Numbered from the stretch's first letter, positions 9,392 to 21,270 are shown. The stretch is DNA of 64,000 nucleotides from Agapetus fuscipes (GCA_951799405.1 OX637344.1:14570001-14634000), one strand, 5' to 3'. Numbers and translations are program-made. Notes: generated by a model not told the origin, from the letters alone.

Positions 9392-9558
9392 CACGTTGCC
9401 AATGTCACCCCTGTTTGAGGGAAAGAAGGCAGGAGTTGCAAGGTTTATGTTCATGTGAGGAGTTGTTTATTTGTATGCGCACATGCAGAATGTGTGGGCA
9501 CGCATTTAATATGAGCCTTAAATGTTAAAATATCTTTGCAGCTTAGATTATAGATTAT
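9392..9558 (+). mobile_element. alphaT copy, subfamily 2
   Basis: 5'-shortened copy with the variant middle (GTTTATTTGTATGCGCACAT, GCAGAATGTGTG) that is also seen at 43258 and 45052. It ends CAGCTTAGATTATAGATT. Confidence 0.75.
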
Positions 9559-9822
9559 TCTATGTCTTTATTATCACCCCACGTTAGTCGAAACTTTTTT
9601 CCGGCCGATAGCTTCACTTTGCCAATGTCACCCCTGTTTCAGGGAAGTTCGGCAAAAGTTGCAGGGCTCAAGTTCATTGGAGGTTTGATTTTTAGATTGT
9701 AAGTAAACATGCAGCATTTGTAAGAGCGAACTGACACGTGTCTGTTTGTGCGCATACATTTAATATGTACCTATTTAAATGTGAATACATCTTTGCAACT
9801 TAGATTATAGATATTATTATAT
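9556..9822 (+). repeat. Tandem duplicate of LTR-like end plus alphaT
   Basis: Repeats the order TATTCTATGTCTTTATTATC, CCCCACGTTAGTCGAAA, then an alphaT copy (9600-9822), as in 9328-9558. The two alphaT parts differ in subfamily, so this is either an old duplication or a gene-conversion product. Confidence 0.55.
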
Positions 9823-9975
9823 GGCTCAGTTGGTAGAGTGCTTGCATTCCATCCCAAGTGCTAGGGTTTGAATCCCACCGAGTGTCAGGTCATGATTTCC
9901 CAATATAAAATAAAAGTTAACTCAGCCTTCACAAAAAATGAGTATCAGCCCCTTCGGAAGTTGGAAAACCCCCAC
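9823..9975 (+). mobile_element. SINE-A 5' fragment
   Basis: tRNA head (GGCTCAGTTGGTAGAGTG; GGGTTTGAATCCCACCG) and half of the body, fused at 9976 to a reversed alphaT. Confidence 0.75.
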
Positions 9976-10142
9976 CTACAAATGCTGAATGTGTTCTTAC
10001 AAATTAAAACCCAAACCTCAAATGAACATAAACCCTGCAACTTTTGCCGACCCTCCCCGAAACAGGGGTGACATCAATTGGCAAAGTGAACCATTTTTTA
10101 CAGTATGGGTGGTCAGCCTCATACCGACCTATAAGTCAAGGA
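9976..10142 (-). mobile_element. alphaT copy, 3' truncated
   Basis: Minus strand from ACAAATGCTGAATGTG to the fixed end CCTATAAGTCAAGGAA. Confidence 0.8.
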
Positions 10143-10578
10143 ATTAGTAAAGAGAGCCTAGCGAAGAGAATTTTTTTCTGCCCTCCAAGGAATTGAGCAC
10201 AAGATCTTCCGACTACGAGTCCGTAGCGTTGACCACTAGACTATACGACCAAGGTGTGACTCGCACAAAGCTGCAGTTTTAATCAGCGAGATCTGACATA
10301 AATTTTCCAATTGCGCACCATTATCGGGTACTGGCCACCCCTCGCACAGAAGAGGTGCGTCTAATGTGCCATATGCGCTCCCAGCAGTAATGATAAGGCG
10401 GCTTGCGACGCTCTTTCGAGATGTGGCGATAAAAGTTGCAACAAACAAGGACATCTGGTAAACGGTGAGTAGTAAATGGCAAGTGGCAAGTGGCAAGTGG
10501 CAAGTGGCAAGTGGCGAGTGGCCAGTGGCAAGTAAGTTACAAAGTAATAATTGGCATGAGGTAAAAAAAAGCGCAACT
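10143..10578. other. tRNA-like fragment and 7-bp minisatellite
   Basis: 10195-10262 reversed resembles a decayed tRNA head of an unclassified SINE. 10477-10533 is a GGCAAGT heptamer array of about eight units with a few substitutions. No gene is seen in the remainder. Confidence 0.6.
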
Positions 10579-10833
10579 ATCTATAATCTATAATCTAAGT
10601 TGCAAGGATATATTCATTTAAGCTTCTCAGATGTATGCCCACAAACCAACACGCGTAGTTCGCGCTTACAAATGCTGAATGTGTACCTACAAATAAAATC
10701 CAAACCTCAAATGAACATAAGCCCCACAACTTTTGCTGACCTTCCCTGACACAGGGGTGACATTGGCAAAGTGGACCATTTTTTACAGTGTGGGTGGACA
10801 GCCTCATACCAACCTATAAGTCAAGGAATAACT
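10579..10833 (-). mobile_element. alphaT copy, full length
   Basis: Tail TATAATCTATAATCTAAGTT through CACAGGGGTGACATTGGC to the fixed end ATAAGTCAAGGAATA. Confidence 0.85.
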
Positions 10834-10834
10834 C

Positions 10835-11143
10835 ATCTACACAAATAGTGTAACTTCTTGCCTGCGTAATCCCCGAATGTGGCGTGTTGAACCTATTTAT
10901 TTTTACAGGTAAGGGGGCCGGCCTTACCCCAGCCACTCCAGTTGAAGTGAGGGTTTTCCAGCTCCCGAGAGGGCTGGTACTCATTTCTTGTGAAGGATGA
11001 GTAAACCTTGCCGGTATTTTATTTTGGGGTTTGAAATAAACACTGAAATGGGAAATCATTTCTGACACCCTCGGCGGGATTTGAACCCGAGCTCACGGCA
11101 TGGAATGCAAGCACTCTACCAACTGAGCTATCGACCGACAAGT
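10835..11143 (-). mobile_element. SINE-A copy
   Basis: Nearly full length. The head on the reversed strand carries GGTTCAAATCCCGCC. Confidence 0.85.
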
Positions 11144-11227
11144 ATTATATTTAGGGGCGGAGCAATACTTTAGAAAGTGTCTTTCATAAATGCAAAATAT
11201 ATAATCTAAATTGCAAAGATGCATTGT

Positions 11228-11433
11228 TGGTTGTTGGTAAATAGACTGGTATGCGGCTGACCAACCATGCTGTACAAAATCACTTACCCCTGTTCCAGGA
11301 AAGGTCGGCAAGAGTTGCAGGGTGTATGTTAATTTGAGATTTGGGCTTTTTTATTGTAAGTCGTGGAAATGCATATAATGTGAATCCCTAATGTTACAAT
11401 ATCTTTGCAACTTAAATAAGATTAATTAGACTT
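11228..11433 (+). mobile_element. alphaT copy
   Basis: GACTGGTATGCGGCTGACC, CCTGTTCCAGGAAAGG, and a degenerate 3' end at TTTGCAACTTAAATAAGATT. Confidence 0.75.
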
Positions 11434-11697
11434 ACACTTGTCACTTGTTTTTATGACAGCGGCTGCATCTACTGTCCCGGTGTGAATGGCCTCCTACATA
11501 ATGCATTGAATTATTATGGATATACAGATTAGCTAGATCGGCCTTGGCAGCGACACACTCGTGGTGTATGTGGGGGAGATTACAGCTCAGATTATTCTGC
11601 TTAAAACCAAAAATTAGACAAACTTTTAATACACAATATAGAGTTACGCACAGAAGATGCGAAACTCGTCGAAAATTTGTTGTAATTTTATTTTTAA
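11434..11697. other. No gene recognised
   Basis: Short overlapping ORFs on both strands with no recognisable motif. Confidence 0.4.
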
Positions 11698-11943
11698 ACA
11701 TCTATAATCTAAGTTACAAAGATATACTAACATTTAAAATTTATATTTACTGCATACCCACAAAAAGGTACGTGTAAGTTCGCGCTTACAAATGCTGCGT
11801 ATGCACATAAAAATAAAATTCAAACCTCAAATGAAATTGCTACTTTTGCTGACTTTCCCTGAAACAGGGGTGACATTGGCATAGTGAACCATTTTTTAGA
11901 GTATAGATTGTCAGCCTCATACTAATCTAATAGTGAAGGAATA
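11698..11943 (-). mobile_element. alphaT copy
   Basis: Tail ATCTATAATCTAAGTTACAA to the end at ATAGTGAAGGAATA. Confidence 0.8.
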
Positions 11944-11974
11944 CTATCCATCAGTTGTTTATTATATATAATTC

Positions 11975-12303
11975 TTGACGTTAAAAAAAACGCAACTGAG
12001 CTACACATATAGTGCAAGTTGCCGCGTTATCCCTGACAGGGTTTCGCATGTGGCGAGTGGAACCTAATTTGTTTTTCAGGTAAGGAGCTGGCCTTTCGCC
12101 AATCTCTTCAGCTGAAGTGAGTGCTTCCCAGCTCCCCAGGGGGCTTGTATTTTTTTCTTGTTAAGGATGAGTAAGCCTTGCTGGTATTTTATTAATATGA
12201 GGTGACCACCGAAACGGAAAATCATTTCTGATACCATCGAACGGATTCGAGCCCGAGCTCACGGCATGGAATACAAGCACTATGAGCTTTTGAGCGGACC
12301 GGA
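11975..12303 (-). mobile_element. SINE-A copy, diverged head
   Basis: The body is recognisable from AACGCAACTGAGCTACACAT to GAGCCCGAGCTCACGGCATG. The tRNA box A region is decayed. Confidence 0.8.
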
Positions 12304-12309
12304 GTTAAT

Positions 12310-12645
12310 ATACTCGTACTTACATCAAAGTCAAAAGTGATCGAGTCACCAATGAAGAAGTCCTCCAACGAATGCGCACTACAAAGGAGCCTCTGCCAAC
12401 CATTAAGCAGAGAAAACTGATGTACTTCGGTTACATTTCAAGAAATGAGGGATACCGCCTCCTTCATCTTATCATACAGGGTAAAATTGAAGGGAGAAGA
12501 TCCCAGGGACACAGAAGGACATCGTGGCTGAAGAACCTGCGACATTGGTTCGGCCTGTTTTGAGCCGCAGCATCCAAAGACAAAATAGCCATGATGATCG
12601 CCGATCTTTGAAGGAAGTGGCACGAAAAGAATAAGAAAGTCAAAA
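12310..12645 (+). pseudogene. LINE-gamma C-terminal fragment
   Basis: One frame reads KSDRVTNEEVLQRM, PTIKQRKLMYFGYISRNEG, LIIQGKIEGRRSQG, SWLKNLRHWFG, a signature of a widespread RTE-like endonuclease-reverse transcriptase family. Two in-frame stops follow (after WFGLF and after IADL). It is unrelated at nucleotide level to LINE-alpha and LINE-beta. Confidence 0.75.
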
Positions 12646-12959
12646 GAAACGATATGGGCTGTAGCGCCAATATTTTTATACGTCACAACTTTTTTGATCA
12701 CGTCATCAAAATCCATCTCCATTTAATCAAGTTGTTTAACGATGATTTTGCAATTTCGCAACAAGCCCCCGGATGCACTCAAAATCGTATAGGAATTATG
12801 CAAATTTCCAAAATTTAACCCGAACCCCTTCGGCTCCCATCCCCGCCTCGGACGGTTATTAAATTACTGCAGCATGTGCTGAGCAAACTCTGGCAGAGTG
12901 CGCGCAGTTTTGGGATCGGTGAAAATGTATGGGAGTACAGAGCTGGATTATTACAACTT
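12646..12959. other. No gene recognised
   Basis: No motif or repeat found. Confidence 0.4.
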
Positions 12960-13150
12960 ATATTACAACTTAGATAAGATCAGATTAGACACGTATAAGT
13001 TTGCGCTTAAACTGCCGCATGTGGACTTACGATATAATAACCCAAATCTCAAATGAAGATACATCCTGCAACAAGGGTGACATTGGTAAATTGATACAGT
13101 TTTAACAGTATGGGTGGTCAGCCTCATACCGACCTATAGGTCAAGGAACA
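12960..13150 (-). mobile_element. alphaT copy, internally deleted
   Basis: From TATAAGTTTGCGCTTAAACT to CCGACCTATAGGTCAAGGAA; the CTTGCCGACC segment is lost. Confidence 0.75.
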
Positions 13151-13214
13151 TGCACAACAAATTGCATTTTTGAAATAAACAAATAACACCATGAATAAAC
13201 ATTAAAAACAAGTA

Positions 13215-13655
13215 AGTACAATGACTTTGGAGGAAATGAAAGAAGTGTGTAAGGACAGAAAGAAATGGCGGTTGATCTGTGATGTTGGCGACTAGAGTTT
13301 TTTTAAATTAGAATTTGTTTTCTGTTAGTTTTTGATGTCCTTACATATTATAATTTGTTGATTTTTAAAATGTATTTTTTTGTATATGTTCCTTGACTTA
13401 TAGGCTGGTATGCAGCTGACCACCCATGCTGTAGAAAATGGTTCACTTTGCCAATGTCACCCCTGTTTCAGGGAAGGTCGGCAAGAGTTGCAGGGTGTAC
13501 CTATGTCCATGTGAGTTCCTAATTTTTATATTGTAGGAGCACATGCGGCATGTTTAAGTGTGAACCTGTACGTGTCTGTGTGTGAAAATGCATGTAATGT
13601 GAATCTCCAATGTAACATATCTTTGCAACTTAGATTAGATTAGATTAGATTTTAA
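13215..13655 (+). mobile_element. LINE-alpha 3' fragment with alphaT
   Basis: Starts in the coding end (ATGACTTTGGAGGAAATGAA, then TGGCGGTTGATCTG and a TAG stop), runs through the AT-rich UTR into a full alphaT (13385-13655) ending TTAGATTAGATTAGATT. 5'-truncated retroposition. Confidence 0.85.
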
Positions 13656-13864
13656 ATAATAATCATTCTCCAGCTCTGGAACAGGGAAAAAATGGCATGT
13701 TTGGCATGGAAACCCATAAAGAATGCATTACACATGCCAGCATTAACTGCGCATACATAATGAGGGTGTCCAAACGCAAATTGCGCTCTGGGTGGGGCGC
13801 TGCAGTACCAGATACTGGGACTGAACCATGGGCACCCCACTCTAGCAGGGCTGGGAGTGGATAC
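13656..13864. other. Unassigned
   Basis: A somewhat GC-rich stretch with no recognised repeat. Confidence 0.4.
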
Positions 13865-14147
13865 AACTGAAGTACGCAACTTAGCTACACATATAGTGTA
13901 GCTTCTTGCTGGTGGCGAGGGGGCCAGCCTCACGCCAACCACTTCAGTTGAAATGGGGTTTTCCCAGCGCGCGAAGGGGCTGCTACTCATTTCTTGTGAA
14001 GGCTAAGAAAAACCTTGCCGGTATTTTATTTTGGGTTTGAAATAAACACCGAAACGAGAAATCATTTCTGACACCATTGGTGGGATTCGAAGTCGAGCTC
14101 ACGGCATAGAATGCAAGTACTCTAACAACTGAGCTATCGACCGGACG
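13865..14147 (-). mobile_element. SINE-A copy, internal deletion
   Basis: The tail and head are present. The segment between CTTCTTGCT and GGTGGCGAGG is shortened. Confidence 0.8.
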
Positions 14148-14169
14148 AGTAGCGAAAATAAGAAAGGTA

Positions 14170-14515
14170 GATCGTCCTCTTTAGTGCTTGTTTGTGTTAT
14201 GCCCATCAGAGGTAGTTTCGCATGAGCAATGTTTGTACGTGTACTGAACCAATGCGTCATCGAGGGTGTCAGAAATGATTTCTAGTTTCGGTGTTTATTT
14301 CAAACCAAAAAAAAAATACCGGCAAGGTTTACTCAGCCTTCACAAGAAATGAGTACCAGAGCTGGTAAACCCCCACTTCAACTGAAGTGGTTGGCGTGAG
14401 GCTGGCACCCTAACCCCTAAAAATAAAGAGGTCCCGAATCACCACATGCGACCCCTTCGGAGATAACGCAGGCAAGAAGTTACACGATATGTGTAGCTTA
14501 AATTTTATTTGCAAT
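14170..14515 (+). mobile_element. SINE-A body with a MITE-4 left half as head
   Basis: The tRNA head is replaced by GTGCTTGTTTGTGTTATG...CGTGTACTGAACCAATG (14187-14258). The SINE-A body starts at CGAGGGTGTCAGAAATGATT. The same junction occurs at 18862-18950, so this looks like an amplified chimera. Confidence 0.65.
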
Positions 14516-15345
<830 letters not shown>

Positions 15346-15419
15346 GGTTCTTTTCTTGAAAACGTTTTCTTTCCCTATTTTTAAAAGACTATTCAAATTT
15401 TAAAGAATCTTATTCCATA

Positions 15420-15510
15420 ATCATTAATCTAAGTTGCAAAGATAATATATTAGCATGTAAGATTCGCTTTACATGCACCTCAGAAGCAGACGCGTATAAG
15501 TTAAATGCAA
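15420..15510 (-). mobile_element. alphaT 3' fragment
   Basis: ATTAATCTAAGTTGCAAAGA to CAGACGCGTATAAGTTAAAT. It is cut by the SINE-B that follows. Confidence 0.65.
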
Positions 15511-15727
15511 TTAATTCTCCAACCTATTTTGCCTGGCTAGTAACGTTATCAATTAATTGTTCATTATTTTAATGAACTGTTAATTAACAATTACCCAATG
15601 GCATCTGTTGAAATAGGGTCAAAATTATTGTCGGTAGGACACGACGTAGGCGGGGTTCGAACTTGCGATTGTCTCAATAACGTAAAGTCGAGTGCGGACG
15701 CCTTAACCCCTTGACCATACCGGCAAC
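15505..15727 (-). mobile_element. SINE-B copy
   Basis: Head at 15640-15727 reversed (AAGTTCGAACCCCGCC), internal palindrome at 15550-15600, tail AGCCAGGCAAAATAGGTTGG reversed. Confidence 0.75.
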
Positions 15728-16155
15728 CAATTTTTACAATTTACAACATTAAAACCCAATATAAAATGAACATAAGCCTAGTCTAATCTAATCTAATCTA
15801 AGCTGCAAAGATATATATCATTTAAGATTTACACTAAATGCATTCCCACAAGCAGATATGTATAATTTCGCGCTAACACATGCCGCATGTGGACCTACAA
15901 TATAAAAACCCAATCTCAAATGAACATAAGCCTTGCAACTCTTGCCGTCCATCCCTGAAACAGGGGTGACATTGGCAAAGTGAACCAACTTTTATATTAT
16001 GGGTGGTCAGCCGCAGAACAACCTATAAGTCAAGGAACTAAAAGTAGTAACCTTGCCATACAACCCTGAAACAGGGGTGATTTTGGAAAATGGACTTATT
16101 TTATACAGTTTGGGTGCTCAGCCTCATACCAACCTAGGTATAAGTCAAGAGACAA
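15728..16155 (-). mobile_element. alphaT nested inside alphaT
   Basis: An outer copy is present in two pieces (15728-15777 and 16040-16155). A complete inner copy, with TCTAATCTAATCTAATCTAA tail and the ATAAGTCAAGGAAC end, lies between at 15778-16038. Both are on the minus strand. Confidence 0.75.
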
Positions 16156-16689
16156 AAAATATATAATATTACATTATAAATACGAGTAATTCAACTTTCA
16201 AGATACGAGTAGGTACCTACAGTAACTAATTAGAAATCAATATATCAATGAAAAAATAAGCTAATAACGTTACATTAAAATAAATCACAAAACCCAAATT
16301 GCGTAGTGAAGCACGCTGGCACTTTTTTCATGTATAAAAATGTTTTTTTCCTTGTCCAAACATCAATCATCTTTCACATCATCACTTCAAAAAAAAGTTT
16401 TTTTTTTTTAAATCCAAACAATGCATCAAGGCAAAACATTGTAATATTTTGAATGGCTGGGTACACCTTTATGCCCGGCCATTATTTACATGTTCAAATA
16501 CAACAATGGAAATTATGAAATGATGTGCAAGAATTATCCCACCCTCCTCTTGTGTAATATTGAAATTATTCCTATTTATCTTTCATGGGGGGGCACCCTT
16601 TAATATTTTTAAATATTTCTGCATACACATGGTCACCTGGTTTATAATTTTTTATTTTAATGGAGTTATCTATTATTTGTATTCTTTGA
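16156..16689. other. No gene recognised
   Basis: AT-rich, no repeat match found within the window. Confidence 0.5.
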
Positions 16690-16805
16690 ATTACAGATTG
16701 AAATGAGGCTGACCACCCATACTGTAATAAATGGTTCATTTTGCCAATGTCACTTCTGTTTCAGGGAAGGTCGCTAAATGTTGTAGAGCTTATGTTCATT
16801 TGAGG
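16690..16805 (+). mobile_element. alphaT 5' fragment
   Basis: TTGAATTACAGATTGAAATG, then AGGCTGACCACCCATACTGT to GCTTATGTTCATTTGAG, fused to a reversed SINE-A. Confidence 0.75.
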
Positions 16806-16960
16806 CTGAAGGCTGAGTAAACCATCCCGGTATTTTTATTTTGGGTTTGAAATAAACACATTTCAAAAATAAATCAATTCTGACACCCTCAGTAGGATTT
16901 AAACCCTGGCTCTCGCCATGAAATGCAAGCACTCTACCAACTGAGCTATCGACCAGACTA
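16805..16960 (-). mobile_element. SINE-A 5' fragment
   Basis: Reversed tRNA head with GTAGGATTTAAACCC in the B-box region and the first half of the body. Confidence 0.75.
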
Positions 16961-17027
16961 AATCAGACGTTCTTGTCTTATACACGGTTCTATTGACGAT
17001 TTTATATTATTTTATAGACAGCGATTT

Positions 17028-17650
17028 AAACCGGTCCATAGTCCAGTGGCAACACATCAGACTCGTTAATAAAAGGTTGTGGGCTCGAGTCCCGGCGGAG
17101 CACAAAACAAAAACTAATTAAATTATCAAATATACTCTTTGCTGGGTTGAAAAATTCATAAAACCTTAGCCAAAGACCGATCTCTAAAAGGTCCATACAG
17201 CCTTACAGCAACTTGGTCTTTCTTGAGTATTGGCGCTTTGTAGCTATTCCTTGACCTTGTAGTTATTCCTTGACTGATAGGTTGGTATGAGGCTGACCAC
17301 CCATACTGTAAAAAATGGTTCACTGTTGCCAATGTCACCCCTGTTTCAGGGAAGGTCGGCAAGAGTTGCAGGGCTTATGTTCATTTGAGATTGGGTTTTT
17401 ATATTGAAGGTCCACATGCGGCATGTGTGAGCGCGAAATTATGCCTTTCTGCTTGTGGGAATGCATTTAATATGAATCTCAAATGATACATAATATCTTT
17501 GCAGCTTTGATTTAGATTTAGTAGTGATGACCAAGCTCGTAAACAACCCTTCTGCGGCACTACAACGAGTGTCATATATCCGTAGAGCCTCTGAAACCTA
17601 GGAAGTCTCCCGCACAGGATTTCTTAAAAAAGGAAGGCACCTACAGACAG
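17028..17650 (+). mobile_element. SINE-C2 copy split by alphaT
   Basis: Head at 17030-17105 (GGGCTCGAGTCCCGGCGGAG). The body runs to GGCGCTTTGTAG at 17244, is interrupted, and resumes at 17522 with TGATGACCAAGCTCG. The 3' end is an alternative SINE-C tail (CTGCGGCACTACAACGAGTG, TCTCCCGCACAGGATTTCTT) shared with 27700-27790 and 52550-52640. Confidence 0.8.
17247..17521 (+). mobile_element. alphaT insertion in SINE-C
   Basis: Begins with a short duplication of ATTCCTTGAC, then a full alphaT to GATTTAGATTTAGTAG. GTAG is present on both sides as a possible target duplication. Confidence 0.8.
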
Positions 17651-18333
17651 ACAAACAGACAGACGTGGTTATCTGTTTTGGTCACGACTGGACATCTTGT
17701 TCTGAGTATTTTGTTTCTCATGTCCATAAAATGCTGTCTGTCTACCACACATGAAGCATACCAAAATAATTTTGCTTCAAGCAGGCTATCCCACACACAA
17801 AATCAAAAAAAAATATTTTAATTTTACGCTTTTAACGAAAATATTCCACTAGTTATAACTTTCTCCTGACGCCTATTAATTTTATTTTTAAATAGGTACT
17901 ATATTATTGCGACCTTGAAATACGTGCGCTTATACACGCATACATCATAAAAACGGTTATCCTATTTGAAAATCCTACTTGAAAATTTCCGCTCTTTCTA
18001 ATGCGCTAACTCTCATAGCTCTACGATGATTTTTTTGCTATTTATGCCCAAGCAAACAACTGCGTTTTCGAAGAATGGTTTTGGTGTAACCAACAAGATT
18101 TTGGCCTTTTTTGTCCTAAAGGCGCTTGTGACATAAAAAATCGTAAAACCACATTAATAAGAATGCCAATAAATGACTTTATTTTTTAAATTTTAGAGCT
18201 GTTCTGATTTTAACGATATGATAAAAAAATAAAATAGTAAGGCCATTTATCTGCAATCTCAAACTTTAAACTGCTCTCCTGAACAATTTAGTGTACGTCG
18301 CTTTTACTGCCTTTTAACCGTTACCAGATATGA
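17651..18333. other. No gene recognised
   Basis: AT-rich, with no motif or repeat relation found. Confidence 0.5.
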
Positions 18334-18680
18334 CGGACTATGAAATCAAATTGACTACGCACACCTATGCACGTACATAATAAATGTAGAACCATCTAGT
18401 CCATGATTGTATTCGTGCATTGGAATGACATACTAGTGATTGTGTGTGTACATAATGTTCTAGCGGTGGAATGATCTAGTAAATGCGAGAAATACCTCTC
18501 TGGTTCACTATAAAAGAGATCAAAATGGTATGGACAGCAGAGTCGCAAGAGAGCAATTCGCTAAGTAACACCTAAGTATACACAGTGATTGTCAAGTAAA
18601 ATAAATTGTAAATTGTGAAAAATAAATTCTGTAAAGATGAATAAATTAGTAAAAAATACAATCCAGCAGAAAATCTAACA
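18334..18680 (+). mobile_element. Candidate solo LTR (Ty3/gypsy-like)
   Basis: Contains an arrangement typical of insect-type gypsy LTRs: TGTTCTAGCGGTGGAATG, a TATAAAAG box at 18512, CAGAGTCGCAAGAGAGCAAT near a transcription start, AATAAA signals at 18600-18650, and CCAGCAGAAAATCTAACA at the end. No second LTR or internal coding region lies in the window, so boundaries are approximate. Confidence 0.45.
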
Positions 18681-18839
18681 ATATTTACCCCTTTCCTTAC
18701 CCCACCATATAGCTTCGCCACCTAAAACTTTCTCCGGAATTCACATTTGTAATTTTAGATCTGTTAGTTGTCTTCTTTATAATGATGTGATAACATCGAA
18801 AGCGCTCGAGAAAATCGCAAAGAAAAACAAGTAGAAAAC

Positions 18840-19195
18840 AAACAAAAGATGGGTCGTTCTCTTATTGCTTGTTTGTGTTATGTCCATCAGAGATACGAGT
18901 AGTTTCACATGAGCAACGTTTGTACGTGTAGGTAACAATGTCACCGAGGCTGTCAGAAATGAATTCCCGTTTCGGTGTATATTTCAAACCCAAAATAAAT
19001 ACCGGCAAGGTGTACTCAGCCTTTACAAGAAACGAGAACCAGCGCCTCTGGGAGATAGGAAACCTCCACTTCAACTGAAAGTGGTTGTTGTGAAGTCGAC
19101 CCCCTTACCCGTAAAAATACATGGGTCCCGAATCGCCACATGCGACGCCTTCGGGGATTACGCAGGCAAGAAGTTACACTATATGTGTAGCTTTT
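18840..19195 (+). mobile_element. SINE-A body with MITE-4 head, second copy
   Basis: TTGCTTGTTTGTGTTATGTC...CGTACGTGTAGG-type head joined at ACCGAGGCTGTCAGAAATG to the SINE-A body and tail. Same organisation as 14170-14515. Confidence 0.65.
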
Positions 19196-19324
19196 ATTAT
19201 GTGGACGGGCGGGTTATTTTGTTATCAAAACCCATAAAACAAGTGGTTTGGTCTGGCTTAAGTCCGCGCACCTAAGATAAGGGGGAGCAGTGTTAATTGC
19301 TCCGAACACAGTGGGAGACGCTAC
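19196..19324. other. Unassigned short spacer
   Basis: No feature seen. Confidence 0.4.
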
Positions 19325-19405
19325 AGAGCAACATGCTGTAACTGTAACTGTAACTCGGTCGCCATTCCACTAGGGGTGGCTAGAGCCTCTGCAGAGCTGC
19401 CTCAT
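19325..19405 (-). pseudogene. LINE-beta extreme 3' end with (TTACAG)n tail
   Basis: Reversed: GAGGCAGCTCTGCAGAGGCT, GCCACCCCTAGTGGAATGGC, GAGTTACAGTTACAG. Same 3' subfamily as 40825-41205 and 42112-42195. Confidence 0.75.
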
Positions 19406-19878
19406 GTCTGCTGAAACTTGAAGACATCTGTAGGTAAGTGACTTCTAAGGGCGATGAAAAGCAATACGAAAAAATCAGAAAAAGTGACCTTCCAGGGACG
19501 AACACAGCATTTCAAGCATGGGTATGCGCAATCTATAATCTATGTTGCAGGTTCACATAGTTCAAACGTGTACGTGTCTGCTTGTGAGAATGCATATAAT
19601 GTGACTCCTCAATGTTAAATATCTTTGTAACTTAGATTAGGTAGATAAGATTAGATCCATATCCAGAGTCATAATAAAAGGAGAGCTTGTACAGAGCACG
19701 TACAAGTTCGCGCTTGCACATGCTGCATGTGAACCTACAACATAAAAACCAAATCTCATATGAACATACACCCTGCAACTACTGCCGGCCTTCCCTGAAA
19801 CAGGGGGGACACTGGCAAAGTAAACCATTTTCTGCAGCATGGGTGGTCAGCCGCATACTAAACTATAAGTCAAGGATG
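19406..19878. mobile_element. alphaT plus/minus fragments with LINE-alpha scrap
   Basis: 19549-19655 is an alphaT 3' half on plus. 19656-19690 matches LINE-alpha coding DNA (CCAGAGTCATAATAAAAG). 19690-19878 is an alphaT 5' half on minus ending ATAAGTCAAGGATG. The order suggests a target broken and rejoined. Confidence 0.65.
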
Positions 19879-20344
19879 AATCGTAATAAGTCAAGAATAA
19901 ATAAATAAAAGATAACATGGGTATGCGCAATCATATATGTAGATTTTTTTCAGTTTCTGATATCGAATGGAAGTTTGAGGCTGTGAGGCAATAAAATAGT
20001 TCAGCAAGAACTATTCATTCATCAAGTATATTCACCCCTGCTATTGGCGTGCGTCCTTCAGTCCATTCTTTCATTTCATTGTAAACCCACAGAGGGAGAT
20101 TTTGGGACAGCATTTAAACTTATTGGTCTCCTTTGCCGAGGCGAGGGTTGGATTCCGAGAAGAGGAAACGGAAGCTGCCGTGAGTGACCGGAAGTGCGGC
20201 AGGACATGCGCACAGCGACACAAGAAAGACAGGAAGTCACCGCAATAAGGGGAGAATGTGATTATGCGAATTTGCGAAAAGCTGGGGGAAAAATTTGTGA
20301 ATTTCTGCAATTCAAGCAAGTACCTACCTATGACCAGCAAGTAT
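19879..20344. other. No gene recognised
   Basis: A small ORF on minus is not supported by any motif. Confidence 0.45.
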
Positions 20345-20605
20345 TGACTTATAGGTTGGTATGAGGCTGACCAACCATACTGTAAAAAACGGTTCACTTT
20401 GCCAATGTCACCCCTGTTTCAGGGAAGGTCGGCAAGAGTTGCAGGACTTATGTTCAGTTGAGATAGAGTTTTTATATTGCAGGTCCACATGCGGCATGTG
20501 TGAGCGCGAAATTATGCATGCCTGCTTGTGAGAATGCATTTAATATGAATCTCAAATGATACATATCTTTGCAACTTAAATTAGATTAGATTAGATTAGA
20601 TTAGC
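20345..20605 (+). mobile_element. alphaT copy, full length
   Basis: ATTGACTTATAGGTTGGTAT to the TTAGATTAGATTAGATTAGA tail. Confidence 0.85.
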
Positions 20606-20791
20606 TGTTTTTGTTTGAATCACACCTCAATAGCCCTCTTCGAACTTGATCGTCACTGTAGAAAGCGCCAATTCTCAAGCAAGACCCAGTTGTTGTAACT
20701 GTTGTAAGGCTGCCTGGACCTTTATTGACCGGTCTTTGGTAAAGGTATATGAATTTTTTACCTAACGAAGAGCATATTTGAAAATATAAAT
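20606..20791 (-). mobile_element. SINE-C copy lacking its head
   Basis: Reversed tail and body to CATATTTTCAAATATGC; the tRNA-like module is absent where MITE-4 begins. Confidence 0.75.
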
Positions 20792-21035
20792 GGTAGTGCT
20801 TGTTTATCAGATGTCCATCAGAGGTAATTTCACATGAGCCATGTTTGTATGTGTACTGGACCAATGTGTCTTATGAAAACAGAAAAAATATTTTTGCAAC
20901 ATTTAAAACGAACTCTCACGTTATCGTGTTGTACGTTTTTTTCTCAGCTCAGATTGTGCAGAATGTGATTCTTAAGACTATTTAATTGAAAGGTCATCTT
21001 TGTACCAAATGGCAGATAAGCCAAACAAGCACTGA
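20792..21035. mobile_element. MITE-4 candidate
   Basis: Inverted ends AGTGCTTGTTT (left) and AAACAAGCACT (right). The left half recurs at 14187 and 18862. The right half (GTAGATAAGCCAAACAATCA type) recurs at 24180-24275, and the middle at 23482-23580. No ORF of note. Confidence 0.55.
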
Positions 21036-21204
21036 GGGGACGAAATGTTGAAGTGAACTTTATTAATTTAATTAATTTGCGTTATATTACGTTACGGTAG
21101 CCCCGCAGTCACAATGAACTCTGCACATGAATTGATAGACAAAATTGTGACGTAGCTGGGCCGGGTTGCTAGGAAAGAAGCAAAGGAATAATTGACATAA
21201 CAAT
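21036..21204. other. Unassigned
   Basis: No feature recognised. Confidence 0.4.
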
Positions 21205-21270
21205 AACTGTCCGGAAAGAATCAACCAGACCACGGCTACATAGCCCGAAAAAAATTGTTGTGTCAACAAG
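21205..21270 (+). repeat. Copy of the 41821-41880 Penelope-like tail
   Basis: AACTGTCCGGAAAGAATCAA, CCAGACCACGGCTACATAGC, CCGAAAAAA, then TTGTTGTGTCAA: almost identical over 60 bp to the insert at 41795-41880. The hammerhead-like stem is not present here. Confidence 0.65.
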
